Positions 29,887-39,010 of a DNA stretch of 64,000 nucleotides are shown piece by piece. Positions within the stretch are counted from its first letter, which is position 1; every line of letters starts with the position of its first letter. Source of the stretch: Sphingomonas sp. PAMC 26621. Its GTDB lineage: Bacteria; Pseudomonadota; Alphaproteobacteria; Sphingomonadales; Sphingomonadaceae. The notes beneath the pieces were generated by a model. The model made no database searches. It worked only from the letters and a program-made list of their open reading frames with translations, and was not told the origin of the DNA. The DNA is taken from NCBI RefSeq assembly GCF_000251145.1, contig NZ_AIDW01000019.1:62001-126000 (forward strand), given 5' to 3'. A program made the translations under genes and the position numbers.

Positions 29887-30056
29887 TTGGTCCACCCTCC
29901 GATACGATCCGACAACCCCCCAGCCGTCGCGAATCGCCTAAGTCCTGCATGACCGAGGGTGCGGCATCGCGCCATCGTCAATCCGGCTTATGACCGCGAC
30001 TCGTTACTCAATTACGACCAACCGAAATTTATTTTCGTAAAGCGATCAGGACACGG

Positions 30057-31253
30057 TCAATAGCGGAGGAAGTCTTGGCGACGTTCGGCCCAGGCGGCTT
30101 CGTCGGCGATCGTTACTGCAGTGAGATCGCCTGGGCACGAAGCCGCATCGTCGACCCATTCCCGCAAGCCCGGGCCGCCGTTGATGACGTCGATCGGCAA
30201 TTTGCCGAAGGCATATTCATACGGAAAGTCGCGCCACAACGGATACTCTGGATAGAGCGTCCGGATCGCCTTGAACGCGAGCGCCTGAAGCCGCCACGGC
30301 CGGAAGGCGGCATGGTCGTAGCTGGGGCCTTCGCAGTGGATCTGGACGCCGTTGCACAATTGGTGGACGTGCTTGTGGAAGGTCGGTTCGAACCAGATCT
30401 CGCGCAACCGGCAGCCCTCGAGCCATTCGGGCGCGAGCCGCCGCATCTCGCCGATCACCGCGCGTGCCGCGACATCGGGAGCACCGAACAGTTCGAGCGG
30501 ACGGGTCGTCCCGCGGCCTTCGGAAAGCGACGTGCCTTCCAGCATCACCGTACCCGGGTAAGCCCGCGCCATCATCACATTGGGCGCGTTCGGGCTGGGG
30601 TTGATCCACGTCCGGTCGACCGGCCAGCCGAAGCCCGGCGCGGCGTCGGGCTGCCAACCTTCCATCGCCACGACCTGATAGTCGACATCGAGCTTGAGCA
30701 AGTCGACGAACCAGTGGCCGAGTTCCCCCATCGTCAGCCCGTGGCGCATCGGCATCGGCCCCGCGCCGACGAAGCTTTCCCAGCCCGGCAGCAGCGTCAG
30801 CCCTTCGATCGGACGGCCGACCGGATTGGGGCGATCAAGCACCCACACCGCCTTGCGGTGTTCGGCGGCGGCTTCGAGCACATAGCGCAGCGTCGTGATG
30901 AAGGTGTAGATCCGCGTGCCGAGGTCCTGCAGGTCGACCAGCAGCACGTCGAACAGGTCCATCGATTCCGCGGTCGGGCGGCGCACCTCGCCATACAGGC
31001 TGAAGACCGGCATCCCGTAGGTCGGATCGGTGAAGTCGGGCGACTCCATCATATTGTCCTGAAGATCGCCGCGCACGCCGTGTTGCGGGCCGAACATCGC
31101 GGTGACGTTCACGCCGACCCCGACCAGCGCGTCGATCGCGTGCGTCAGGTCGGCGGTCACCGAAGCGGGATGCGCGAGCAGCGCGATGCGCTTGCCCTCG
31201 AGCGGCTTGCGGAGCGCAGGGTCGGCGAGGAGGCGATCGATACCGAAGTTCAT
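30057..31253 (-). CDS. DUF1343 protein, predicted NamZ-type exo-beta-N-acetylmuramidase
   Basis: 398 residues. Typical blocks are GKRIALLAHPASVTADLTHA, MFGPQHGVRGDLQDNM, VFSLYGEVRRPTAESMDLFD, VDLQDLGTRIYTFITTL, AVWVLDRPNPVGRPIEG, and the C-terminal LEGTSLSEGRGTTRPLELFG. Characterised members (NamZ) release MurNAc from wall fragments. No signal peptide is seen, so it may act in the cytoplasm on recycled muropeptides, which would fit with the AmpG-like permease in this window. The start at 31253 is preferred because AGGGACC lies upstream and the product begins MNFGIDRLLADPALR. Confidence 0.85.
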   Translation of the reverse strand: MNFGIDRLLADPALRKPLEGKRIALLAHPASVTADLTHAIDALVGVGVNVTAMFGPQHGVRGDLQDNMMESPDFTDPTYGMPVFSLYGEVRRPTAESMDLFDVLLVDLQDLGTRIYTFITTLRYVLEAAAEHRKAVWVLDRPNPVGRPIEGLTLLPGWESFVGAGPMPMRHGLTMGELGHWFVDLLKLDVDYQVVAMEGWQPDAAPGFGWPVDRTWINPSPNAPNVMMARAYPGTVMLEGTSLSEGRGTTRPLELFGAPDVAARAVIGEMRRLAPEWLEGCRLREIWFEPTFHKHVHQLCNGVQIHCEGPSYDHAAFRPWRLQALAFKAIRTLYPEYPLWRDFPYEYAFGKLPIDVINGGPGLREWVDDAASCPGDLTAVTIADEAAWAERRQDFLRY

Positions 31254-31280
31254 GGGGTCTGGTCCCTGCACCATCTCGAT

Positions 31281-31394
31281 TTTGCTTCCCCGGCGACGGC
31301 TGGGGCCCAGTAGCGAAGGTGATCGTTACCGCGCGCTGCGTCTTGCGTTCAACCGTCCCTCGACTGTGCCCCGGCCTTCGCTGGGGAAGCAAAG
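31281..31394. repeat. Palindromic element, family C (intergenic pair)
   Basis: The left arm at 31281-31310 (TTTGCTTCCCCGGCGACGGC, then TGGGGCCCAG) and right arm at 31366-31394 (GTGCCCCGGCCTTCGCTGGG, then GAAGCAAAG) are inverted. It lies between the DUF1343 and DOMON-like genes, both on the minus strand. Confidence 0.85.
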
Positions 31395-31398
31395 CAGG

Positions 31399-31914
31399 TC
31401 AAGGGTGCGGCGGCACCGGCAGGGTCGCGATAAACGTCGCGCGGTTGTGGAAATCGGGCGGCCCGGGCGCATGGGCGAGTGCCCAATAGGATTTGGTGCC
31501 GTCGGTTTCCTCGATGACGGCGGTGAGGCTCATCTGAAGCGGGCCCGGCGGCAGGTCGGACAGGTTTTGGCGAACCACGGCGAGATAGGCGGACTCGTGA
31601 TCAACATGTGGCTCTACCGACAACGGAAGATCGCAACCGCCCGCCCGATAGGAGTCGAACCGATAGGCCGCCCATTGCGTCGACGGCGAATAGTTGAACT
31701 CGAAATAGACGTCCGATCCGGGAGGCGCGAGGAAGAGCTCGCAGCAGGTGGTCTTCCAGAGGCCGTCGGTGCGCGAGGGAACAGCCCGGTCGGGAAGCGC
31801 GACGTGCTCCAGACCCTCGACGGTGAAGGTCAGGAGCAGTTCGTCGCCGTCCCGAAGCACCTCCGCGCTGACCGATCGCACCGCACTGGGCGGCCTGTCA
31901 GGATGCGCGACCAA
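31399..31914 (-). CDS. DOMON-like domain-containing protein
   Basis: 171 residues with a TTG start. The beta-sandwich-like sequence runs GDELLLTFTVEGLEHVALPD, DGLWKTTCCELFLAPPGSDV, YFEFNYSPSTQWAAYRFDSY, which match the DOMON-like family; some DOMON domains bind haem or sugars. No signal peptide. TTG at 31914 is chosen because GGAAGGAA, supplied by the adjacent palindromic repeat, is about 7 bases upstream and the overlap with the GIY-YIG gene disappears. An ATG at 31965 is possible but its first 14 residues are encoded by the repeat and it lacks a ribosome binding site. Confidence 0.75.
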   Translation of the reverse strand: MVAHPDRPPSAVRSVSAEVLRDGDELLLTFTVEGLEHVALPDRAVPSRTDGLWKTTCCELFLAPPGSDVYFEFNYSPSTQWAAYRFDSYRAGGCDLPLSVEPHVDHESAYLAVVRQNLSDLPPGPLQMSLTAVIEETDGTKSYWALAHAPGPPDFHNRATFIATLPVPPHP

Positions 31915-31915
31915 C

Positions 31916-32269
31916 CTATATTCCTTCCCCGGCGAAGGCCGGAGCCCAGTAGCGGTGTCCGTCATGGCTGTGCGATCCGATCGTACGACGTTCCCACTCC
32001 CGGTTGAGACCTTCGATTTCGCGGACTTTCCACGTCCGATGCCAAGATTTCATTTGAAACTCCCGAACACGCGCTGATTCAAACGAGCTCTGCGCCTCGT
32101 ACCACACCAGTAATTTGCAGCCGTTGGTCTTAGTGAAGCCTCCAACTACGCTTTCACAGTGCTCCCAAACGCGCCGTACCAGATCATTGGTTGATCCGAG
32201 GTAGAGCGTGCCGTTTCGTCGGCTCGCCATCATGTCGATACAAGCCTGCTCGTCCATAACGACCGCCAT
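31916..32269 (-). CDS. GIY-YIG nuclease family protein, bounded by palindromic repeats
   Basis: 117 residues. [18 protein letters not shown] holds the YIG and catalytic Arg, followed by [14 protein letters not shown] and a C-terminal [19 protein letters not shown] that closely resemble the standard sphingomonad UPF0213-like GIY-YIG proteins. The GIY strand is degenerate: relatives read YVYMMAS, this protein reads CIDMMAS, so the first catalytic tyrosine is missing and activity is doubtful. The last residues ([13 protein letters not shown]) are encoded by repeat family C. A copy of the same repeat lies in inverted orientation just upstream of the start. ATG 32269 or 32257 is the likely start. 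Confidence 0.75.
   Translation of the reverse strand: MAVVMDEQACIDMMASRRNGTLYLGSTNDLVRRVWEHCESVVGGFTKTNGCKLLVWYEAQSSFESARVREFQMKSWHRTWKVREIEGLNREWERRTIGSHSHDGHRYWAPAFAGEGI
31921..31948. repeat. Palindromic element, family C, 3' flank of the second GIY-YIG gene
   Basis: TTCCTTCCCCGGCGAAGGCC followed by GGAGCCCA. It encodes the C-terminal end of the nuclease and supplies the ribosome binding site for the DOMON-like gene. Confidence 0.85.
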
Positions 32270-32273
32270 CGCT

Positions 32274-32306
32274 CTTGGGCCCCGGCCTTCGCCGGGGAAG
32301 GAAGAA
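32274..32306. repeat. Palindromic element, family C, 5' flank of the second GIY-YIG gene
   Basis: CTTGGGCCCCGGCCTTCGCC followed by GGGGAAGGAAGAA is the inverted counterpart of the copy at 31921-31948. The two copies enclose the nuclease gene like terminal inverted repeats. Confidence 0.85.
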
Positions 32307-32367
32307 GAATAGCGTAATCGGGGTGGCTGGAAAAATTGCTCGAACACGCCTACATGCCACCGTTCCC

Positions 32368-33696
32368 ATGGCAACAACACTCCCCTCCCCGCCGAAGATC
32401 GGCATGGTCTCGCTCGGCTGTCCCAAGAATCTGGTCGATAGCGAACGGATCCTGACCAAGCTGCGCTCCGATGGCTATGCCATGTCCCCCGATTATGCGG
32501 GTGCCGACGTCGTGCTCGTCAACACCTGCGGTTTCCTCGATTCCGCCAAGGAAGAGTCGCTCGAAGCGATCGGCGAGGCGATCGCGGAGAACGGCCGCGT
32601 CATCGTCACTGGCTGCATGGGCAAGGAAGCGGAGATGATCCGCGCCAAATTCCCCGGCATCCTCGCGGTCACCGGTGCGCATCAATATGAGGAAGTCGTC
32701 GGCGCGGTGCATGAAGCCGCCCCGATGCCGCCGAGCGCGTTCCTCAATCTCGTCCCCGAGAGCGGGCTCAAGCTGACGCCGCGGCACTACAGCTATTTGA
32801 AAATTTCAGAGGGCTGCAACCACCGCTGTGCCTTCTGCATCATCCCAAGCTTGCGCGGCGACCTCGTCAGCCGCCGCCCCGATGCGATCCTGCGCGAGGC
32901 GGAGAAGCTGATCGAGGCGGGCACCCGCGAACTCCTCGTGATCAGCCAGGACACATCGGCCTACGGCGTCGACATCCGTCACCAGCCGCGGATGTGGCAC
33001 GGCGAAGAAGTCCGCGCGCACATGACCGACCTGTCGCGTGAACTCGGAAAGCTGGGCGCGTGGGTCCGGCTCCACTACGTCTACCCCTACCCGCACGTCG
33101 ATCAGGTCATCCCGCTGATGGCCGAGGGGTTGATCCTCCCCTACCTCGACATTCCGTTCCAGCATGCCAGCCGCAACGTCCTCAAGCTGATGAAGCGCCC
33201 GGCGAACGAAACCAAGGTGCTCGAGCGCATCAAGACCTGGCGCACCATCGCGCCCGACATCGCGATCCGCTCGACTTTCGTCGTCGGCTTCCCCGGCGAG
33301 ACCGAGGACGATTTCGCCTATCTGATGGACTGGCTGGAAGAAGCGCAGCTCGACCGCGTCGGCGCGTTCCGCTTTGAGCCGGTCGAGGGCGCCGCTGCCA
33401 ACGACCTGCCCAACCACGTGCCCGAAGAGATCAAGGAAGAGCGCTACGCACGCCTGATGGAACTGACCGCGCGGATTTCGGCAGACAAGCTCCAGGCCAA
33501 GGTCGGCCGCACGCTCGACGTCATCGTCGACGCGGTCGATGACGAGGGCGGCGCGACCGGTCGGTCGAAGGCGGATGCGCCGGAGATCGATGGTGAAGTC
33601 TTCCTCCGCGACGCAGGGCACCTCAGCATCGGCAGTATCGTTCCGGTCGTGATCGAGGATGCCGACGAGCACGATCTTTACGGCGTGCCCGCCTGA
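32368..33696 (+). CDS. rimO: RimO, ribosomal protein S12 methylthiotransferase
   Basis: 442 residues. This radical-SAM enzyme adds a methylthio group to Asp89 of ribosomal protein S12. The N-terminal UPF0004 domain ([42 protein letters not shown]) carries three cysteines for the second cluster. The radical SAM motif is [34 protein letters not shown] and [13 protein letters not shown] follow, and a TRAM domain ends the protein. ATG 32368 was chosen because it gives [20 protein letters not shown]; no clear ribosome binding site was seen. Confidence 0.95.
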   Translation: MATTLPSPPKIGMVSLGCPKNLVDSERILTKLRSDGYAMSPDYAGADVVLVNTCGFLDSAKEESLEAIGEAIAENGRVIVTGCMGKEAEMIRAKFPGILAVTGAHQYEEVVGAVHEAAPMPPSAFLNLVPESGLKLTPRHYSYLKISEGCNHRCAFCIIPSLRGDLVSRRPDAILREAEKLIEAGTRELLVISQDTSAYGVDIRHQPRMWHGEEVRAHMTDLSRELGKLGAWVRLHYVYPYPHVDQVIPLMAEGLILPYLDIPFQHASRNVLKLMKRPANETKVLERIKTWRTIAPDIAIRSTFVVGFPGETEDDFAYLMDWLEEAQLDRVGAFRFEPVEGAAANDLPNHVPEEIKEERYARLMELTARISADKLQAKVGRTLDVIVDAVDDEGGATGRSKADAPEIDGEVFLRDAGHLSIGSIVPVVIEDADEHDLYGVPA

Positions 33697-33734
33697 CCGC
33701 TTGCGCGCGGGGCGAGCGCTCCCGATACAAGGGT

Positions 33735-35126
33735 ATGACCTTTGACCCCGCGCAGTTGCTCCAGGCCGATCGCGGCCAACCCGCCCGCCTCATTCACGTC
33801 GTCCACCCGGATCAGTGGTCGGCGTGGCTCACCGCCCAGCCCCCACGGATCCGCGCAACGATAGCCGCGCATCGCCTGACGGGAAAGCCGGGCAACCGAG
33901 CGGTTCTCCCCGGCGATGCTGCAGACGACTGGGCGATGCTGCTGGTTTGCAACGAAAGCCTCGAGTCGCCGTGGCGGATCGCGTCGCTTGGCGGACAGCT
34001 TCCGGAAGGCACGTATCGACTGGCGCAGGGCGAGCCCGGCGCGGCGATGCTCGGCTGGGCGCTCGCGCAGCACAGCTTCGATCGCTACCGCAAGGATGAG
34101 GCGGCGGTCGGCCCTCGGGTCCTGCTGACCAGTGAACCCGCGCGGATCGATCCGGTCGTGGCGATCGCGCGTGCCGTTGCGAAAGTGCGCGATCTCGTCA
34201 ACACGCCAGCGGCCGATCTTGGTCCGGCGGAGCTCGAGGCAGACGCTGCAGCGCTCGCCAAGTCGCACGGGGCGACGCTGACCGTTGCCAAGGGGGAGCC
34301 GCTGGTCAAGGGCTATCCGATGATCCACGCCGTCGGCCAGGCAGCGGCCAAGGGGCGCGAGCCGCGGCTGATCGAGCTCGAATGGGGCAACCCGGCGCAT
34401 CCCCGCATCGCGGTTATCGGCAAGGGCGTGTGTTTCGATTCCGGCGGGCTCGACATCAAGCCCTCGTCGGGAATGCGGCTGATGAAGAAGGACATGGGCG
34501 GTGCCGCCCATGCGCTCGCGCTCGCCGGGCTGATCATGGGCGCGCGGTTGCCGGTACGGCTGCACCTGCTGATCCCGGCGGTCGAGAACAGCATCGCGGG
34601 CAACGCGTTCCGCCCGGGCGACGTGCTGGCGACGCGCAAGGGCGTGACGGTCGAGAACACCAACACCGATGCCGAGGGTCGGCTTGTCCTTGCCGACGCG
34701 ATCACGCGTGCCGCCGAGGAAGCGCCGACGCTGATCCTCGACTTTGCAACGCTGACCGGCGCGGCACGGGTCGCGCTCGGGCCCGACCTGCCCGCCACCT
34801 TCGCCAATGACGATGCGTTGGCCGAGGCGCTGCTCCACGCCGGAACCGAGACCGGGGATCCATTGTGGCGGCTGCCGCTGTGGGATGGCTATGACGAGAT
34901 GCTGGCCTCCGACATCGCCGACATGGTCAATGCGCCCGACGGCGGGTTCGCCGGATCGGTGACGGCGGCGTTGTTCCTGCGCCGGTTCGTGCCTGCGGAT
35001 ACGCCATGGGCGCATTTCGACACGTTCGCGTGGCGCCCGTCCGCCAAGCCGGGCCGCCCCAAAGGGGGTGACGCGCTCGGCCTGCGCGCGGCATGGGCAA
35101 TGCTGCAGGCGCGCTATCCGGGATGA
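33735..35126 (+). CDS. M17 leucyl aminopeptidase family protein
   Basis: 463 residues. It removes N-terminal residues from peptides with two metal ions. Metal- and substrate-binding blocks are GKGVCFDSGGLDIKPSSGMR, MKKDMGGAAHALALA and the family signature NTDAEGRLVLADA; FATLTGAARVALG follows. The N-terminal domain is shorter and unlike PepA, so it belongs to the PepB-like branch common in alphaproteobacteria. The stop overlaps the start of a small membrane protein (ATGA). Confidence 0.92.
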   Translation: MTFDPAQLLQADRGQPARLIHVVHPDQWSAWLTAQPPRIRATIAAHRLTGKPGNRAVLPGDAADDWAMLLVCNESLESPWRIASLGGQLPEGTYRLAQGEPGAAMLGWALAQHSFDRYRKDEAAVGPRVLLTSEPARIDPVVAIARAVAKVRDLVNTPAADLGPAELEADAAALAKSHGATLTVAKGEPLVKGYPMIHAVGQAAAKGREPRLIELEWGNPAHPRIAVIGKGVCFDSGGLDIKPSSGMRLMKKDMGGAAHALALAGLIMGARLPVRLHLLIPAVENSIAGNAFRPGDVLATRKGVTVENTNTDAEGRLVLADAITRAAEEAPTLILDFATLTGAARVALGPDLPATFANDDALAEALLHAGTETGDPLWRLPLWDGYDEMLASDIADMVNAPDGGFAGSVTAALFLRRFVPADTPWAHFDTFAWRPSAKPGRPKGGDALGLRAAWAMLQARYPG

Positions 35127-35518
35127 TCTACATCCTGATCAATCTGGTGCCGATCCTCGTAGCGACCGGAATCGGGCTGCTGCTCGGCGCGGCGTATCGC
35201 GCCACGGTTGATCGAGGTGTGTCGCCGCCGGTGACGATCGCGACTCTGCTGATCGCAACGCTCGGCCTGTTCTGGTTCGCGTCGATTCTGGCCGGCGCGC
35301 TGATCCTTGCGCCGCCCAAGGCGGCACCGTGGATCATGGCGGTGGGCAGCGCCGTGGTGATCTGGGCCGGGTTCGTGCTGCCGGTCGTCGCGATCACGCA
35401 AAGCTATCGCGGTGCGCGGCTCGGGCAGATCACGCGCGATGGTCTGTTCTGGTTGGTCACGATGGTTTTTCAGGCCGTGGCAATGAAGTTGGTCGGGCTG
35501 GCCCCGCCGCCCGCCTGA
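35123..35518 (+). CDS. Small membrane protein of unknown function
   Basis: 131 residues with four predicted membrane segments (about 3-24, 38-62, 68-90 and 108-125) and short loops. I do not recognise the family. It overlaps the M17 peptidase gene by four bases, so it is translationally coupled with it, but nothing in its sequence shows transport or catalysis. Confidence 0.7.
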   Translation: MIYILINLVPILVATGIGLLLGAAYRATVDRGVSPPVTIATLLIATLGLFWFASILAGALILAPPKAAPWIMAVGSAVVIWAGFVLPVVAITQSYRGARLGQITRDGLFWLVTMVFQAVAMKLVGLAPPPA

Positions 35519-35528
35519 CACAGCACGG

Positions 35529-36170
35529 TCACCGGTCGACGATTTCGATCGTCGTGTATGGCGCAACGACACGCCACCCCAGCGTCTCGTACAGGGCTCG
35601 TCCCGCGTCGGTCGCGGCAAGCATTCTGCACGCGGCACTATCCGGTTGCGCGTGGCCGAGCGCATGCATCACCGCGCGACCCAAGCCGCGTCGATAGTGT
35701 GCCGCCTCGGTCCTGATCCGGTCGTAACAGTCGATCCTGCCCGAGCGGCAGCCATAGCCCCGCGCCGCGAGTGCCCCATCATCGCCGATGATGACGGCCG
35801 CAACGACACCGTCGGCCGTCGTCACGTCCAGCGCATAGCCGGGCGGGAGCGTCGGCTCGGCATCGTCGCGTCGCGGATCCTGCACCATGATCCAGGCGAC
35901 GGACTGGAGCGTCCAGCGCGACGGCACGACCGCCAGCACCGCCGAAGGGGCCGCGCACGCCTTGAGGAACACGCGCGGCGCAGCGATCGCTTCCGCTGTC
36001 GCAGCAAATGCCGTGTCCACGTCGAGGAAGACATAGCGGGCCTGCTCGACCGCGCTAGCGGTATCGACTCGCAGACCGCCCCGGTCACGAACCGGGAGAG
36101 GCAGGAGGCGTGCGCGCGACCGCGCCGTCGCCCAGTCCTCCAGCATCCACCACGAAAGGGGCCCGGTCAT
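35529..36170 (-). CDS. GNAT-family N-acetyltransferase
   Basis: 213 residues. The acetyl-CoA-binding pattern is in the second half: IRTEAAHYRRGLGRAVMHAL (R-x-x-G-x-G/A-like loop), then CRMLAATDAGRALYETLGWR at the end. Before that, VAAVIIGDDGALAARGYGCR forms a central strand pair. The N-terminal 70 residues are divergent. Substrate unknown. It is convergent with the small membrane protein and upstream of, and on the same strand as, tpiA's downstream side. Confidence 0.75.
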   Translation of the reverse strand: MTGPLSWWMLEDWATARSRARLLPLPVRDRGGLRVDTASAVEQARYVFLDVDTAFAATAEAIAAPRVFLKACAAPSAVLAVVPSRWTLQSVAWIMVQDPRRDDAEPTLPPGYALDVTTADGVVAAVIIGDDGALAARGYGCRSGRIDCYDRIRTEAAHYRRGLGRAVMHALGHAQPDSAACRMLAATDAGRALYETLGWRVVAPYTTIEIVDR

Positions 36171-36186
36171 CCCGTCGATCCGATGC

Positions 36187-36924
36187 TTACGCCGCTTCGA
36201 TGATCGGCACGAACTTCGCCGCGGTCAGGCTCGCGCCGCCGACCAGTGCACCGTCCACCTCCTCGGTCTCCAGGATCGCCGCGGCATTCGCGCCCGTGAC
36301 CGAGCCGCCGTACAGGATCCGGATCCCGTCCGCGGCATCTCCCACCAGCGTCCGCAGCTTGGCGCGCGCGATCGCATGGACTTCGCCGATCTCGTCGAGC
36401 GTCGGGGTACGCCCGGTACCGATCGCCCAGCGCGGTTCATAGGCGAGCGTCAGCCAGTCGCCCGTCGCAAGATCGGGGACCGACTTCTCGATCTGCGCCT
36501 GCACCACCCGCGCGGCGCGACCGGCATCGCGTTCCGCGTCGGTCTCGCCGACGCACAGGATGACGCCGAGCCCGTGGCGGTGCGCTGCGCTTGCCTTCGC
36601 CCAGGCATCCTGGCTGGTCTCGCCCTGATCGGCGCGCCGTTCGCTATGCCCGACGATCGTGAAGCGCGCGCCCGCCTCGGCAAGCATCGATGCCGACAGG
36701 CATCCGGTGTGCGCGCCGCTCTCCGCCTCGTGAACGTCCTGTCCGCCGATCATGAACTTGGGGACCAATGCCACCGCGGGTGCGATGAGCGTTGCCGGCA
36801 TCGCAATCGACACGTCGATGCCGCCAGCCGCCTCCGCCGCCGCCGCGATCGTCACGAGCTCCGCCAAGGCGGCGTGACTGCCGTTCATTTTCCAATTGCC
36901 TGCCACCAGCTTGCGTCGCGCCAT
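36187..36924 (-). CDS. tpiA: Triosephosphate isomerase
   Basis: 245 residues. It interconverts dihydroxyacetone phosphate and glyceraldehyde 3-phosphate. GNWKMNG at the N terminus supplies the catalytic Lys, VGHSERR the catalytic His, AYEPRWAIGTG the catalytic Glu and loop 6, and YGGSVTGANAA and DGALVGGASL the phosphate-binding loops. The start at 36924, after GGAGA in the leader, gives MARRKLVAGNWKMNG. It is divergent from ppiD with 136 bases between the start codons, the conserved sphingomonad arrangement. Confidence 0.96.
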   Translation of the reverse strand: MARRKLVAGNWKMNGSHAALAELVTIAAAAEAAGGIDVSIAMPATLIAPAVALVPKFMIGGQDVHEAESGAHTGCLSASMLAEAGARFTIVGHSERRADQGETSQDAWAKASAAHRHGLGVILCVGETDAERDAGRAARVVQAQIEKSVPDLATGDWLTLAYEPRWAIGTGRTPTLDEIGEVHAIARAKLRTLVGDAADGIRILYGGSVTGANAAAILETEEVDGALVGGASLTAAKFVPIIEAA

Positions 36925-37060
36925 CTGCGGGTCTCTCCTTTTGTATCTTTCCGACAGCGATAGCGCAGCGTGCGTGCTGCACAAGCTTGATGCCGCCCCG
37001 ACCTGCCCGTAAAGCAACCCCTCTTAGTCCCTTACAACGACAGATCGGCCGCACCCGACC

Positions 37061-39010
37061 ATGCTCAGTTTCTTCCGTAGAATGATCCGCCACCCGCTCG
37101 GCGGCGCGGTCGCGCTGGGCTTCGTCGCCCTGCTCGGTCTCGCGTTCGTCCTGTCGGATCATTCGAGCAGCAACACCGGCGCGTCGGTCAACGCCGCCGA
37201 CGTCGCGGTGAAGGTCGGTAACAAGACGATCACGATCAGCGAGCTGCGCGCCGCAGTGGCGCGCGACATGGACGGCTATCGCCAGCAGCAGCCGACGCTC
37301 GACATGCAGCAGTTCGTCGCGGGCGGCGGGTTCGACGCGACGCTCGAGCGACTGATCGATTCGACCGCGTTCCGCCAATATGCCCAGGCGCAGGGCATGG
37401 TCGTTAGCAAGCGTGCGGTCGACGGTCTGATCGCCAGCCAGCCGGGCCTTACCGGGCTCGACGGCAAGTTCAGCCAGGAGAAATACGAGCAGGTGCTCCG
37501 CCAGATCGGGATGACCGATGCCGAGGTCCGGCTCCAGTCGACCGACCAGGTGCTGACGCGCCAGTTGCTGCTCTCTCCGATCCAGGCGAAGCAGGTGCCG
37601 GCGGCACTTGCGATGCCGTACGCAGATCTGCTTCTTGAGAAGCGCAGCGGCCAGATCGGGTTCATCCCGGCGGCGGCGCTGCCTGCCGGCCCCGCGCCGA
37701 GCGATGCCGAGCTGACCACTTTCTATGCGCGCAACTCGGGCAAATATCGCCTGCCCGAGCGCCGCATCGTCCGTTACGCGACGCTGACCCCGGCCTCGGT
37801 TGCCGCACAAGCGACACCAAGTGACGCCGAGATCGCCGCCGCTTACCGCGCGCAATCTCAGAAATACGCCGCTGCCGAGCTTCGCACGATCGTTCAGGTC
37901 GTCGTTGGCGATCAGGCCTCGGCCAATACGCTTGCCGCCAAGGTGCGCGGCGGAACGCCGATCGAGCAGGCCGCGCGCGCAGCCGGGCTCGAGCCTGCGA
38001 CGATCAAGGATACGCAAAAGGCGGCCTTTGCCGGCCAGTCGTCGCCCGAGATCGCCAATGCAGCGTTCGCAGCGAAGGCCGGCGACGTCGTTGGCCCGCT
38101 CCGCGCACCGCTCGGCTTCATCGTCGCCAAGATCGCAACCGTCCGCACCCAGGCCGCAAAGTCGCTCGCCGAGGCAACCCCCGAACTCAAGGCATCGCTC
38201 GCGCCGCAGAAGGTGACCGCGCTGCTGACTGAGAAGCGCAACGCGCTTGACGATGCATCGGGCAAGACGAGCTTCGATGGCCTTGTCGCGAAGAACCAGA
38301 TGGCGGTGCAGACGACCCCGGCGCTCACCGCGAGCGGTCAGAACGTCGACACCCCGACCGTCAAGCCCGATCCCGCTTTGACCCCGATCCTTGCCGCCGC
38401 CTATGCCGCGTCGGCGGGTGACCAGCCGCAGACGGTGCCGCTCGGGCAGGACGGTAGCTTTGCCCTCGTGACGCTCGACAAGGTGATCCCCGCCGCTGCC
38501 CGTCCGCTCACGGAGATCCGCGATGCCGTCGTGCGCGACTATCAGCTCGACCGTGCGGAACGGTCGGCGCGTGATGTCGCGGCGAAGGTCGTTGCGGCGA
38601 CCAATGGTGGCACCGCGCTGTCGCAAGCGCTGGCCGCGACCGGGCTCAAGCTGCCGCCGCTGCGTCCGGTCACCGGTCCGCGCGCAGCGCTGATCGGCAA
38701 CCCGCGGCAGGTGCCGCCGCCGCTCGCGCTGATGTTCGCGATGGCGCCCAGGAGCACCAAGCTGCTCGAGGCACCCGACAAGTCGGGCTGGATCATCGTC
38801 CATCTCGACACCATCACGCCCGGCAATGCGCAGGGCAACGCCAAGGTGATCGCGGGCACGCAGAGCGATCTCGGCAATGTCGTCGGGCGCGAATATGTCG
38901 CGCAATTCGGCAAGGCGGTGCAGAATTCGATCGGGACGTCGCGCAACGCCGCTGCGATCGCGTCGCTCAAGGCCGAACTGCTTGGCGTCGCCAGTGCCAG
39001 CCAGCCCTGA
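37061..39010 (+). CDS. ppiD: PpiD-like peptidylprolyl isomerase (SurA N-domain and parvulin domain)
   Basis: 649 residues. An N-terminal membrane anchor (about 11-30, GGAVALGFVALLGLAFVLS) puts the rest in the periplasm. A SurA-type chaperone domain (about 45-250) contains TISELRAAVARDMDGYRQQQ and FDATLERLIDSTAFRQYAQA; a parvulin-like domain (about 260-370) contains SPEIANAAFAAKAGDVVGPL and APLGFIVAKI. It helps fold secreted and outer-membrane proteins. The trpE start lies inside its last codons. Length is in the family range. Confidence 0.9.
   Translation: MLSFFRRMIRHPLGGAVALGFVALLGLAFVLSDHSSSNTGASVNAADVAVKVGNKTITISELRAAVARDMDGYRQQQPTLDMQQFVAGGGFDATLERLIDSTAFRQYAQAQGMVVSKRAVDGLIASQPGLTGLDGKFSQEKYEQVLRQIGMTDAEVRLQSTDQVLTRQLLLSPIQAKQVPAALAMPYADLLLEKRSGQIGFIPAAALPAGPAPSDAELTTFYARNSGKYRLPERRIVRYATLTPASVAAQATPSDAEIAAAYRAQSQKYAAAELRTIVQVVVGDQASANTLAAKVRGGTPIEQAARAAGLEPATIKDTQKAAFAGQSSPEIANAAFAAKAGDVVGPLRAPLGFIVAKIATVRTQAAKSLAEATPELKASLAPQKVTALLTEKRNALDDASGKTSFDGLVAKNQMAVQTTPALTASGQNVDTPTVKPDPALTPILAAAYAASAGDQPQTVPLGQDGSFALVTLDKVIPAAARPLTEIRDAVVRDYQLDRAERSARDVAAKVVAATNGGTALSQALAATGLKLPPLRPVTGPRAALIGNPRQVPPPLALMFAMAPRSTKLLEAPDKSGWIIVHLDTITPGNAQGNAKVIAGTQSDLGNVVGREYVAQFGKAVQNSIGTSRNAAAIASLKAELLGVASASQP

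Noticed and set aside
38800-38994. Trp attenuator before trpE
   Set aside because: trpE overlaps the end of ppiD; there is no room for a leader peptide with Trp codons.
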